Shown here in pieces: positions 17,069 to 24,974 of a DNA stretch of 33,050 bases (positions within the stretch are counted from its first letter, which is position 1; each line of letters starts with the position of its first letter). The translations under genes and the position numbers were made by a program. The stretch lies in contig CAMBTO010000020.1 of NCBI GenBank assembly GCA_945870865.1, forward strand, positions 1-33,050, read 5' to 3'. Origin of the DNA: Klebsiella pneumoniae. GTDB taxonomy: Bacteria > Pseudomonadota > Gammaproteobacteria > Eutrophobiales > Eutrophobiaceae. Under the pieces are notes generated by a model. It had not been told where the DNA came from. It ran no database searches and was given only the letters and a program-made list of their open reading frames with translations.

Positions 17069-18199
17069 ATGAATGCACCCAGATTCACTTCGTTCCATCC
17101 ACCGCAACGTATGTTGATGGGCCCCGGCCCTTCCGATGTGAACCCGCGTATTCTGGAGGCACTCGCGCGTCCGACCATCGGCCATCTCGATCCGATGTTT
17201 ATCAAAATGATGGATGAGTTGAAGGAACTGCTGCGTTATGCATTCCAGACCAGTAATGAAGTGACTATCCCGATCTCCGCCCCCGGCTCGGCCGGTATGG
17301 AGACGGCCTTTGTCAATCTGGTCGAGCCGGGTGACAAGGTCGTAGTTTGTTGCAATGGTGTCTTCGGCAAACGCATGGTTGAAAACGTGCAACGTTGTGG
17401 TGGCGAGGCACTCCTTGTGGAAGACCCATGGGGCCGTGCGGTCGATCCATCGAAGGTGGAGGCGACGCTGAAGGCCAACCCGGATGCGAAAATCCTGGCA
17501 TTTGTCCATGCCGAGACCTCGACCGGCGCCCTGTCCGATGCGGCAACACTGGCGGCGCTTGCGCGCAAATATAACTGTTTGACCATCGTCGATACCGTCA
17601 CTTCGCTGGGCGGAGTGCCGCTGAAGGTGGATGAATGGGGACTCGATGTCGTGTATTCCGGCACCCAGAAATGTCTGTCCTGTATCCCTGGGCTGTCACC
17701 CGTTACGTTTAATGACAAGGCAATGGCAAAGATCAAGAATCGCAAGACCCGGGTCCAGTCCTGGTTCATGGACATGAACCTGATGCTGGGTTACTGGGAC
17801 GGAGGCAAGCGCGCCTATCATCACACCGCTCCAATCAATCCGCTCTACGGTCTGCACGAGGCGCTGGTTATGCTCAGCGAGGAAGGTCTGGAAAATTCGT
17901 GGGCGCGTCATCGTTATCATCATGAAGCACTGAAGGCCGGTCTGACCAAGCTCGGCCTGGAACTCGTGGTACCGGAGGCCGAACGGTTGCCGCAATTAAA
18001 TGCGGTACGTATCCCGGCCGGCGTTGATGATGTTGCAGTGCGCAAAAAATTACTCGATGTATACAATCTGGAGATCGGCGCCGGGCTCGGTGAAAGTGCT
18101 GGCAAGCTCTGGCGGATAGGCCTGATGGGCTACTCTGCGAACAGCCGCAATGTGCTGTACTGCCTGAGTGCACTCAAAGAAGTACTTCAGGCAGGGTGA
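17069..18199 (+). CDS. Alanine-glyoxylate / serine-pyruvate-type aminotransferase
   Basis: This PLP enzyme of fold type I, class V, is AGXT-like, with 376 residues. [13 protein letters not shown] (18-30) is the characteristic N-terminal substrate loop, VDTVTSLGG (174-182) carries the PLP-binding Asp, and SGTQKCL carries the PLP lysine, Lys201. The family moves amino groups to glyoxylate (giving glycine) from alanine or serine, or to pyruvate from serine. The ATG at 17069 is preferred over the TTG at 17063 used by the track. The gene diverges from the FMN hydroxy-acid oxidase with a 148-bp gap that must hold both promoters. The oxidase would make a 2-oxo acid such as glyoxylate that this enzyme could aminate. 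Other amino-donor pairs remain possible. Confidence 0.9.
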   Translation: MNAPRFTSFHPPQRMLMGPGPSDVNPRILEALARPTIGHLDPMFIKMMDELKELLRYAFQTSNEVTIPISAPGSAGMETAFVNLVEPGDKVVVCCNGVFGKRMVENVQRCGGEALLVEDPWGRAVDPSKVEATLKANPDAKILAFVHAETSTGALSDAATLAALARKYNCLTIVDTVTSLGGVPLKVDEWGLDVVYSGTQKCLSCIPGLSPVTFNDKAMAKIKNRKTRVQSWFMDMNLMLGYWDGGKRAYHHTAPINPLYGLHEALVMLSEEGLENSWARHRYHHEALKAGLTKLGLELVVPEAERLPQLNAVRIPAGVDDVAVRKKLLDVYNLEIGAGLGESAGKLWRIGLMGYSANSRNVLYCLSALKEVLQAG

Positions 18200-18336
18200 C
18201 GCTGGACTTCAGTCTTTTCACGCACAGAAATGTTTTTCAATATGAGCCACTACCGACGGACCGATTCAGGTGACAATCTGTTCTGTTTCAGATTATCATC
18301 CGGTCTGGTTTATTATTATCTGGAGGAGTTGTAAAC

Positions 18337-19377
18337 ATGAAACTGACTAAATCAGGATCTATCATGTGCTTGATTACCGGCCTGCTTATGCTGGCTGTGT
18401 CATCCACGACGCTTGTTAGCGCACAGGAGCAGACCGCACCACTGAAGCTCAGACTGGGCGACGTATCAATGAACAAATTGCCGTTCATCCTTGCTTATGA
18501 CAAGGGTATCTACAAGAAGCATGGTATAGATATCATTCCGAAATTCACCCAGGGTTCTGTCGATGTCATACGCAAGAGCGGTATTATAGTCCCGGAAGAG
18601 TTCATCCTGCAGGATGGTGAATTTACCGAACTGTGTATCTGTGGTACCGCACCCAGCATCGTTGGTCTGACCACCGAGGCCGGCCGTTGGGATCCCGTAT
18701 TCCTTGGTTCAACCCACCTCCAGGCACGCTGGCGTATCATCGGCAAACCCGAGATCAATTCCCCGGAGCAGTTGAAAGGTAAACGTATCGGTTATTCCGG
18801 CGTTGGTGCAGTAACCCATTTCTATGCCCTGTCATTTGCCATCATGATGGGCTGGGACCCGAAGCTGGACTGGTCCATGATGGGTGATGCGCTCGGTGTT
18901 GATGCGTTGACCAACGGCTATGTAGACGCCATCATCGCGCCGGAATTGCATGGCACGATGGCGATAGATGCCGGGTTCAAGGTCATTGCTGATTTTCAGG
19001 ATTATGATCTCCCCGTCGCCGGTTCCGGTTTTGCAGTAAACCGCCAGTGGCTGGAAAAAAATCATGAACTGGCACGCCGCTTTATCAAGGCCGCTGTTGA
19101 GGCCCTGGCCCTGATGAAAACCGACAAGGATTCCACCTTCGAGACGATGGGCAAGTGGTACCAGATGAGCGACCCTGAGATCATGGAAATGTTTTATGAC
19201 GAGGCCTCAAAAGTGCCAATGAAACCTTATCCGGCTGTCGAAGGTATCCGCAGGGTAATGGAACTTTATGACAGTCATGAGATGCGTAAGTACAAGCTTG
19301 AGCATTTCTACGATGCCAGTTATGTAAAAGAACTGGATGACAATGGCTTTATCGACAGTCTGTACAAGAAGAAATAA
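18337..19377 (+). CDS. Periplasmic NMT1/SsuA-like substrate-binding protein
   Basis: This is the solute-binding component of an ABC-type importer of the NMT1/THI5/SsuA superfamily, with 346 residues. A signal peptide spans about 1-30 (hydrophobic, ending TTLVSAQE). The mature protein starts LKLRLGDVSMNKLPFILAYDKGIYKKHGID, typical of this fold, and the domain hinge region includes PEQLKGKRIGYSG. Relatives bind nitrate, taurine, sulfonates, thiamine precursors or aromatic acids. An unusual internal CIC (ELCICGTAPS) lies near the ligand cleft. The ATG follows GGAGGAGTTGTAAAC, a strong ribosome binding site. It is 137 bp after the aminotransferase and ends at a strong terminator, with no permease or ATPase gene beside it. 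The ligand is unknown; a 2-hydroxy or 2-oxo acid would fit the neighbours. Confidence 0.87.
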   Translation: MKLTKSGSIMCLITGLLMLAVSSTTLVSAQEQTAPLKLRLGDVSMNKLPFILAYDKGIYKKHGIDIIPKFTQGSVDVIRKSGIIVPEEFILQDGEFTELCICGTAPSIVGLTTEAGRWDPVFLGSTHLQARWRIIGKPEINSPEQLKGKRIGYSGVGAVTHFYALSFAIMMGWDPKLDWSMMGDALGVDALTNGYVDAIIAPELHGTMAIDAGFKVIADFQDYDLPVAGSGFAVNRQWLEKNHELARRFIKAAVEALALMKTDKDSTFETMGKWYQMSDPEIMEMFYDEASKVPMKPYPAVEGIRRVMELYDSHEMRKYKLEHFYDASYVKELDDNGFIDSLYKKK

Positions 19378-19394
19378 ACGTCGTACTGCTGCAA

Positions 19395-19429
19395 GGGACA
19401 GACCGCTCTGGTGGTCTGTCCCTTTTTTT
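19395..19429 (+). terminator. Rho-independent terminator of the binding-protein gene
   Basis: GGGACAGACC-GCTCTGGT-GGTCTGTCCC is a 10-bp stem followed at once by TTTTTTT, 17 bp after the stop codon. It is a textbook terminator and ends the aminotransferase/binding-protein transcript. Confidence 0.95.
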
Positions 19430-19500
19430 ATTCGCTACATTCTGCGCGAATTTCTCCCGACCGTAATTTTGATAACGCACATAAAACTCTTTACCCTGGT

Positions 19501-19675
19501 CTAAATAACTGTTCCGAAATCCTTTTCAGATTGGGCACAGGAATATTACCCTTCCAGACACGCTGTGAATAAATCCATGTACGCTCGAGCGCCGCATTCA
19601 TGCGGCTAACGGTCTGTCACGGTAATATTCCTGTGCCCAATCTGAACTGTCGTGGATTTCAGAACAGTTATTTAG
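19501..19675. mobile_element. 175-bp MITE-like inverted-repeat element with nested family A core
   Basis: The left arm begins CTAAATAACTGTTCCGAAAT and runs through CAGATTGGGCACAGGAATAT to 19550. The right arm (19621-19675) is its near-perfect inverted copy, differing by one substitution and a short indel. The 70 bp between the arms are a complete family A repeat. There is no ORF, so it would depend on a transposase elsewhere. No clear target-site duplication was found. A lone CTAAATAACTGTTCCG end recurs at 24869, showing that the arm sequence is itself repeated. Confidence 0.75.
19555..19620 (+). repeat. Family A dispersed repeat, copy 4 (nested)
   Basis: This reads CAGACACGCTGTGAATAAATCC, then ATGTACGCTCGAGCGCCGCATTC and ATGCGGCTAACGGTCTGTCAC. 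It is the most complete copy. Its terminal CAGACA and TGTCTG-like sequences are short inverted repeats. It fills the loop of the MITE-like element. Confidence 0.75.
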
Positions 19676-19703
19676 TCAGGTGGGGTAGTGCGGGCATTTC
19701 CGT

Positions 19704-20303
19704 TCAATCGTCCTTGTTTAGAGCCCGACGCCGTGAGTAGATGATCGTAATGATGGCGAGGCAGGCCACGACCATGGTGGCGGGAAACAGCACGGTCGTT
19801 AGCGTTTGTGACTCCAGTGCCAGGATCACCAGTGTGTATTGCAGCATAAATAACGAGAAAAACAGCGGGTCTTCCTCAAATGGACGGTCATAGGCCTTTC
19901 TTGCTGTTGGCCCAAAGCCGAGCAGGTCGACCAGCGTCAGGATGATCACGGCCAGTAGCGGATTGGCAGTGACGTACCACAGCGGCAAGGAGGACAATGC
20001 AGCGATGAAAAACAGCCGGTCGACGCGGCTGATCGAGTTATCGGCGCGGTAGATAAATGCCAGGATGGCAATCAGGATAGTCATTAAACCAGACAAGCCG
20101 GTCGGCCACGCACCGGCACCCCCGTCTGCAGCCAATTGGATCATGAATACAATACTTGTCGTCGCGCCCCAGATCACCCAGGAAAAAACATGCGGCTTGA
20201 TCTGGCCACGCAGGATGCCGCGGATATAGGGAAAATAGGCGCTAAATGTCACCAGCATCGCCAACAGGCTGAGTACGTATTTATAATTCAGCGTAATCTC
20301 CAT
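19704..20303 (-). CDS. Multi-pass membrane protein, PQ-loop-like
   Basis: This predicted inner-membrane protein of 199 residues has about seven hydrophobic helices. The start at 20303 (MEITLNYKY) follows AGGACGAGATA, a better ribosome binding site than those of the upstream in-frame ATGs at 20327 and 20351. Two similar segments, YFPYIRGILRGQIKPHVFSW near the N-terminus and FGPTARKAYDRPFEEDPLFF in the second half, recall the duplicated PQ-loop/SWEET layout, each ending in an aromatic-rich helix. PQ-loop proteins include sugar and amino-acid transporters, but the signature dipeptides are not clean here. It diverges from the EamA transporter. Function is not assigned. Confidence 0.7.
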   Translation of the reverse strand: MEITLNYKYVLSLLAMLVTFSAYFPYIRGILRGQIKPHVFSWVIWGATTSIVFMIQLAADGGAGAWPTGLSGLMTILIAILAFIYRADNSISRVDRLFFIAALSSLPLWYVTANPLLAVIILTLVDLLGFGPTARKAYDRPFEEDPLFFSLFMLQYTLVILALESQTLTTVLFPATMVVACLAIITIIYSRRRALNKDD

Positions 20304-20406
20304 TATCTCGTCCTGTTGTGCTGACATTCGATCCCGGAAGTATCGCCGCACGAAAATAAATGTAACAATCCTGCCTCCTGAAACTGGCCTGAATACTACA
20401 CATTCA

Positions 20407-21297
20407 ATGACCGTGCTGCTCTATTTTCTGGTCGTCCTCATCTGGGGTACGACCTACTACGCGATCAAGTTGCAACTGGGCGATGTACCGCCGTTGCAGT
20501 CGGTATTCTATCGCTTTGTGCTCGCCGCCGTGCTGATGTGGATTATCGTGCTGGTCCGCCAGTCGCGGGTCCGTTACGGTCGGGACATGCACACGTTATT
20601 TGCCATCTTTGGCATGTTGCAGTTTTCGCTGAACTACCTGGTCGTCTATAACGCAACCGTCTATCTGGTCAGCGGACTGGTGTCGGTGATCTTCTCGCTG
20701 ATGGTGTTGTTCAATACGCTGTTTGCGTGGTGGTTCTTCCGCGAAAAACCTACGAGGGCACTGGTATTTGGCGCCGTATTCGGGATCTGCGGACTGACCG
20801 CGCTGTTTTACGATGACATCAACGGCCTCAGTCTGAACGATACAGTCGTGCTCGGCATTGCCCTCAGTCTGTTGTCTACGCTGATGGCCTCCAGCGGTAA
20901 CACGATGGCAACACTGCTGAAGCTGCGCGGTATGGATGTGGTCACCTGTAATTGCTGGGGCATGACCTATGGTACGCTGTACCTGTTTCTCGCCATCCTG
21001 ATCAGCGGTCAGCCCTGGCAGTTTTCCATGCAGGAGCAATATGTATGGTCGCTGTTATACCTGTCGATCGCCGGTACCGTCATTGCGTTCTGGGCCTACC
21101 TGACGATCATCCATCGTATCGGCGCACCCCGTGCCGCCTATATCTCGGTGCTGTTTCCGTTGGTGGCCATACTGGTTTCCACGTTTTATGAGGACATGCA
21201 CTGGACGCTTTCAAAACTGCTGGGCGTTGCCTTTATCATTGTCGGCAACCTGTTTATCATCCAGCGTAAACAGATCAGCACCCCCTCCGTGCAGTAA
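20407..21297 (+). CDS. EamA-family (DMT) transporter
   Basis: This inner-membrane transporter of the drug/metabolite transporter superfamily has 296 residues and ten predicted helices arranged as two EamA repeats. The first repeat starts VVLIWGTTYYAIKLQLGDVPP, a typical EamA opening, and ends around 135. The second spans about 150-290 and contains GTVIAFWAYLTIIHRIGAPRAA, the usual conserved C-terminal motif. Members export amino acids, nucleosides or other metabolites; the cargo is not predictable. The ATG at 20407 has a weak ribosome binding site but matches the family N-terminus. It diverges from the seven-helix protein with a gap of about 100 bp. Confidence 0.92.
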   Translation: MTVLLYFLVVLIWGTTYYAIKLQLGDVPPLQSVFYRFVLAAVLMWIIVLVRQSRVRYGRDMHTLFAIFGMLQFSLNYLVVYNATVYLVSGLVSVIFSLMVLFNTLFAWWFFREKPTRALVFGAVFGICGLTALFYDDINGLSLNDTVVLGIALSLLSTLMASSGNTMATLLKLRGMDVVTCNCWGMTYGTLYLFLAILISGQPWQFSMQEQYVWSLLYLSIAGTVIAFWAYLTIIHRIGAPRAAYISVLFPLVAILVSTFYEDMHWTLSKLLGVAFIIVGNLFIIQRKQISTPSVQ

Positions 21298-21410
21298 TTC
21301 CCTTGTCGGCCACGTCTCACCTTAGTGGATTTTGGTTGTCATCAATTTGTCATTAAGCTGTAGTAGTGTTTTGAGAATTACTACACACAAGATAAAAAAA
21401 GCGAAACAGA

Positions 21411-21772
21411 ATGAATACACTAGACTTGTTCAGGAACGAATCCGACCCCGTTTTATACTATCAGGGCGACATAATCTTTTCCGAGGGTGACGCTGGCGAC
21501 AGGATGTACGTGGTCCGGGACGGTGAGGTGGAAATTCTGACAGGGAATAATGTGGTCGATAGATAGTCACAGGCGAGATCTTCGGGGAAATGGCACTGAT
21601 AGATACATCACCACGCAGTGCAACCGCCCGCGCAAGGACAAATTGTTCCTTAATCCCGGTAGATCAACGTCGCTTTACCTTTCTGGTACAACAAACCCCT
21701 TTTTTCTCCATCCATGTGATGAAGATACTGGCAAATCGCATACGACGGGTAAACAAGCAGCACGTTGATTGA
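21411..21772 (+). pseudogene. Cyclic-nucleotide-binding domain protein with frameshift
   Basis: The first frame reads MNTLDLFRNESD and then YYQGDIIFSEGDAGDRMYVV, RDGEVEIL, the standard N-terminal half of a cNMP-binding domain. It stops at a TAG near 21565. A second frame continues with IVTGEIFGEMALID and PRSATARA, the phosphate-binding cassette with its Arg, to the TGA at 21770-21772. Removing two bases from the GATAGATAG repeat in between would restore VDIVTGEIFGEMALID and an intact protein of about 119 residues with no DNA-binding domain. The shift sits in a short tandem repeat, so slippage or a sequencing error are both likely. The intact form would resemble small single-domain Crp-like sensors. 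Confidence 0.75.
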
Positions 21773-21783
21773 TCGACACCCCT

Positions 21784-21821
21784 GAAAAAAAGGGGCGGGC
21801 CTGTGTTCACAGGCCCGCCCC
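21784..21821 (-). terminator. Rho-independent terminator of the cytochrome/propeller lipoprotein gene
   Basis: GGGGCGGGCCTGTG and its complement form a 14-bp stem with a 2-base gap. On the reverse strand it is followed by TTTTTTT. It lies 14 bp after the stop at 21835. It also sits just past the end of the converging cNMP gene and may stop both. Confidence 0.92.
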
Positions 21822-21834
21822 GGACTTCATGGTA

Positions 21835-23667
21835 TTACTTCAGCAGTTCAATAAAACCAATACGTGCATCGATACCGTTGGTGACCCACCAGATACGGTT
21901 TGTCAGCTTCTGATCGACTTCAATACGACGTACATCCGACTCTGCCTGAGGTAATGGCAACATCAGCCATTGTTTGGTATCGGGATTGTAGCGTGCGATA
22001 TAGTCTGCCGTTTGCAGGGTGACCCACATCAGGTTGGAAGACTTGTCGAAATCAATCGAGTAGGCACCGTTATACTTTATTGGCGGAAGTATCTCGCTCA
22101 TCTCGTCCGTCTGCACATCGATCTTCAGGATCTTGCTTGTACCCCACAGCCCGACGTAGACATCACCCTTGTTATCGTAGTCCATGCGCCTTGGATAGGC
22201 ACCGGGTTCAAGGTCAAACACCTTGACTTCGCCAGTGACACCATCATAGCGTGCGAGCTTGTCGACCAGGTTTTCCGCTTCCCAGATACGGTTCTTGCCA
22301 TCAACGGTAATCCCATAGCCGCCGGGATTCTTTTGGTTCGCGAGCCAGGTCGGTGAATCATAGGTGTACCATTCACCAGTGGCAGGGTCCAGCCTGCGCA
22401 CGGAACCGGGGCCGGACATCCAGATCGATTTATCATGCGGATTGATTACCAGGCTGTTGCCCTGTACCGGTCCGCGGATCGTATCGGTAACCTTGCCGTT
22501 ATGATGCACGACGGGGTTGGCCCCGGGGATCTGATCTGCCTTGGGATCCATCGGAAACAACCAGTCCGTCCACTTATCATTGGCAATATCGTAGCTTAAC
22601 CAGCGTTTGGAGAACGGGTCTGCCAGCCACATGATACCCTCGGCATTGATCTGCAGGTTACCCGGACGGGCACGTTTGGCACCCGCCAGCAACGGTGGCT
22701 CTATCTCGGTATATTCATAGCTCTCCGGATCGAACCGGCTGATCCTGCCACCGGTACGCTGGTTGGCCCAGCCGATACCGTTCGGATCAACAGCAACGTC
22801 ATGGGTTTCAACATCGCGGGTTTCAAGATTATATTGTACGGACCGGTAATTCCTGGCCTCGCCCTGCATCAGTTCATGCGGGAAGCGGCTGTTCGGATCC
22901 GGTGCCGGCATAGGCGGAAGATTGGCAACGAGATAATCGACCAGCACCTTCTGTTCGTCTGTAGTCATTTCCGGCACACCGCTACCTACCATCAACTCAG
23001 CCATGTCCTCGACGTTTGATGCCCAGCCCTTCGGCTCATAGCTTGATGCAGAGACCTGGTTTGGAGAATGGCAGCCCGAACAGTTCTTCATGATAATGTC
23101 CTTGCCGGGACCGTCAGGCAAGGTATCCACCGTTGCAAGATGTTCCGGTTTGCGACGCGGCCAGGCGGCAGGCAGATCCGGACCGCGTTGCACATTCAGA
23201 CTGAGATTAATCGCGGATGCCGCGCCGTTGGCCACGTCAACCGGTGTAGACCAGTCACTCTGGAAATCACCGCCGACGCTCTGCGCGGTATAATTGCCTG
23301 ACGGAAGACGGTCAACCTTGTAGGTACCGCCGTCCTGACTAATGACCATGAAGGTCAGTCGCCGTGCTTCATTATTGAATTTGACGAACGCACCAGCGAC
23401 AGGTTGCCCGGCGGCATCGGTAATCACACCTTCGATTGCCCCACTGTGACCGGCTGCTGTGGTTCCTGGGTTAGTCGCCATCGCTGTACTGGCAGTCGGT
23501 GTTGGTGTGGCCGTCGGTGTTGCAGGTGCGACTGCCGATTCAGTTACCGTAGTTTCAGCAGGCGTATTGCTCGACGCAGTGGTCTCTGGTTGCTGTTCGG
23601 AACATGCGACGAGCAATAAAGCACACAGAAAAATTTTAAAACTGGATAGTATGGATTTCGTAGACAT
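21835..23667 (-). CDS. Lipoprotein: carboxypeptidase-regulatory-like + cytochrome c + Vgb-like propeller
   Basis: This is a three-domain exported lipoprotein of 610 residues. Its lipobox is LLVAC with Cys22, followed by a Thr/Pro/Ala-rich linker to about 70. Residues 77-160 form a carboxypeptidase-regulatory-like beta-sandwich (GAIEGVITDAAGQPVAGAFV). A c-type heme site, CSGCH, is at 196-200, with Met in the following helix as possible axial ligand. Residues about 265-610 form a propeller of virginiamycin-B-lyase/SMP-30 type (VDPNGIGWANQRTGGRISRF, INAEGIMWLADP, VDGKNRIWEAENL). Despite the label Vgb-like, antibiotic lysis is not implied. A heme next to a propeller suggests a periplasmic oxidoreductase that passes electrons to a respiratory chain; the substrate is unknown. 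A strong terminator follows. Confidence 0.88.
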   Translation of the reverse strand: MSTKSILSSFKIFLCALLLVACSEQQPETTASSNTPAETTVTESAVAPATPTATPTPTASTAMATNPGTTAAGHSGAIEGVITDAAGQPVAGAFVKFNNEARRLTFMVISQDGGTYKVDRLPSGNYTAQSVGGDFQSDWSTPVDVANGAASAINLSLNVQRGPDLPAAWPRRKPEHLATVDTLPDGPGKDIIMKNCSGCHSPNQVSASSYEPKGWASNVEDMAELMVGSGVPEMTTDEQKVLVDYLVANLPPMPAPDPNSRFPHELMQGEARNYRSVQYNLETRDVETHDVAVDPNGIGWANQRTGGRISRFDPESYEYTEIEPPLLAGAKRARPGNLQINAEGIMWLADPFSKRWLSYDIANDKWTDWLFPMDPKADQIPGANPVVHHNGKVTDTIRGPVQGNSLVINPHDKSIWMSGPGSVRRLDPATGEWYTYDSPTWLANQKNPGGYGITVDGKNRIWEAENLVDKLARYDGVTGEVKVFDLEPGAYPRRMDYDNKGDVYVGLWGTSKILKIDVQTDEMSEILPPIKYNGAYSIDFDKSSNLMWVTLQTADYIARYNPDTKQWLMLPLPQAESDVRRIEVDQKLTNRIWWVTNGIDARIGFIELLK

Positions 23668-23750
23668 GATGGTACCCCCCCGTGATTCAGGACGAACGCC
23701 TGATTGACTGACTGTGGCAGATTAGCCGAGGTATATCAAGCGGGAGAGTG

Positions 23751-23780
23751 GGGGACAGCCCATCATCTGGGTCTGTCCCC
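23751..23780. other. Hairpin after the second binding-protein gene
   Basis: GGGGACAG and its complement CTGTCCCC bracket CCCATCATCTGGG, giving a strong stem 9 bp after the stop of the reverse-strand binding-protein gene. No T-run follows on that strand, so it is not a canonical intrinsic terminator. It may stabilise the transcript end or help rho-dependent termination. Confidence 0.55.
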
Positions 23781-23789
23781 TGCAAAAGA

Positions 23790-24755
23790 CTATTTCGGCA
23801 GCATTGCCGCCTGTTGATATGACGGGTCGGCGTACTTCTCCATCGGACCAGCAGACTTGATCACGCCGCCTTCAACCAGTAACTCTCCAACCTGGCGAAA
23901 ACCTTCCTGACTGAGTGTGCCGTGCCGGACCATCCCGTTTTTGACAAACGTATCCAGACTGCCTGGCAGGGACGCCTGTTCATGCCCGATACCCGCCGCG
24001 ATATGGATGGCCTCGTCCCGGTTGGCCGGATCAAATAGCCATTCGGTTGCACGGATATAGCCCCGCAGATAGGCAACCACGGTTGTCCGGTTCGCCTCGG
24101 CCCAGTCACGGCGCGCGCCGATCGAGGAGGCCGGAAATTCCGGAAAATGCTCTGACAGATTCGTCAGGATAGGAAAACCATCCAGCGCAGCCTGCACACT
24201 CTCCGGTGCATTCATATAGGTAAACTGCGCCCGGTTTTCCCGGACTGCCTTGATGCGATTGGCCGGTCCACCCGAATCGGCCGCCAGCGTGTAATCACCC
24301 GGTTGCAGTCCATTTTTTTGCAAAACTTTTTTGTACATCAGCCAGTAACCGGTCTGCAGATTGTCCAGTGCAATCGTCTTGCCACGCAGGTCTTCCCAGG
24401 TCTTGAATTCCGGTCGCACCAGCAGGTCATTTGCCGCACGCGTTATCGTGTGGATGACCACGTAGTTCTTGCCATCCTCTATCTCGCGCACAAAATGGTC
24501 GGCCGCCTGATGGAAGATATCCAGCTCCTTCGCATCAACCATATCCAGTTGATGCTCGGACTCACCGGTGACGGTCAACTGCACATCCAGACCCTCGTCC
24601 TTGAAAAAGCCCTTCGCATTGGCCACCCACATCGGCCAGTTATTAATCGAATTGCTAATCGCCCCGACACGCACAGTCTGAGCTTGCGCAGAGAGGTGCG
24701 AAGACACTAACAACAATGTAAGAAACAACCATGTGTTCCTGCCTGTACGCTGCAT
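23790..24755 (-). CDS. Second periplasmic NMT1/SsuA-like substrate-binding protein
   Basis: This 321-residue solute-binding protein of the SsuA/ThiY/NMT1 type has a signal peptide (about 8-25, ending LSAQAQT). The mature start TVRVGAISNSINNWPMWVANAKGFFKDEGLDV is characteristic. The hinge segment TWEDLRGKTIALDNLQTGYW is present, as is YMNAPESVQAAL, typical of ligand-cleft helices. It is distinct from the 18.3 kb homologue, which is on the other strand and only loosely similar. No permease or ATPase is adjacent. The upstream gap to the glycerate kinase (219 bp) contains repeat sequence. It lies head-to-tail behind the cytochrome/propeller lipoprotein, with about 120 bp between them. The ligand is unknown. 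Confidence 0.86.
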   Translation of the reverse strand: MQRTGRNTWLFLTLLLVSSHLSAQAQTVRVGAISNSINNWPMWVANAKGFFKDEGLDVQLTVTGESEHQLDMVDAKELDIFHQAADHFVREIEDGKNYVVIHTITRAANDLLVRPEFKTWEDLRGKTIALDNLQTGYWLMYKKVLQKNGLQPGDYTLAADSGGPANRIKAVRENRAQFTYMNAPESVQAALDGFPILTNLSEHFPEFPASSIGARRDWAEANRTTVVAYLRGYIRATEWLFDPANRDEAIHIAAGIGHEQASLPGSLDTFVKNGMVRHGTLSQEGFRQVGELLVEGGVIKSAGPMEKYADPSYQQAAMLPK

Positions 24756-24868
24756 ATTTTATCCCCTTAACTGAATTATTGTGAGGCCACAGTAGCACAG
24801 CCAGACAGGGTGATGCCAGATGTCAGGTCATGCGTTGAGGCCTACCGTCCGCCCGGAAATGATCAGGA

Positions 24869-24944
24869 CTAAATAACTGTTCCGGATTCCCGGTCACATC
24901 GGCAGGCCAGCCATCCGTCATGCCGGGCTTGACCCGGCATCCAG
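24869..24944 (+). repeat. Lone MITE end plus family B hairpin
   Basis: CTAAATAACTGTTCCGGATTCC (24869-24890) matches the outer end of the element at 19501. About 30 bp later, GTCATGCCGGGCTTGACCC and GGCATCCAG (24917-24944) form a 7-bp hairpin typical of family B repeats. No matching right arm is present, so this looks like a truncated or recombined element in the promoter-side gap of the binding-protein gene. Confidence 0.6.
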
Positions 24945-24974
24945 TAGAAAAAGAGTACCCGTACCCCACATCTA

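Larger units (their letters stand above)
19430..19703. other. Intergenic region holding the MITE-like element
   Basis: Between the terminator and the next reverse gene lies a 175-bp inverted-repeat element (19501-19675). The remaining 70 bp on the left and 28 bp on the right show nothing recognisable. Confidence 0.6.

Noticed and set aside
21835-23667. Virginiamycin B lyase (antibiotic resistance) reading of the propeller
   Set aside because: The propeller is only fold-level similar and is fused to a cytochrome c and a lipoprotein signal. Streptogramin lysis is not supported.
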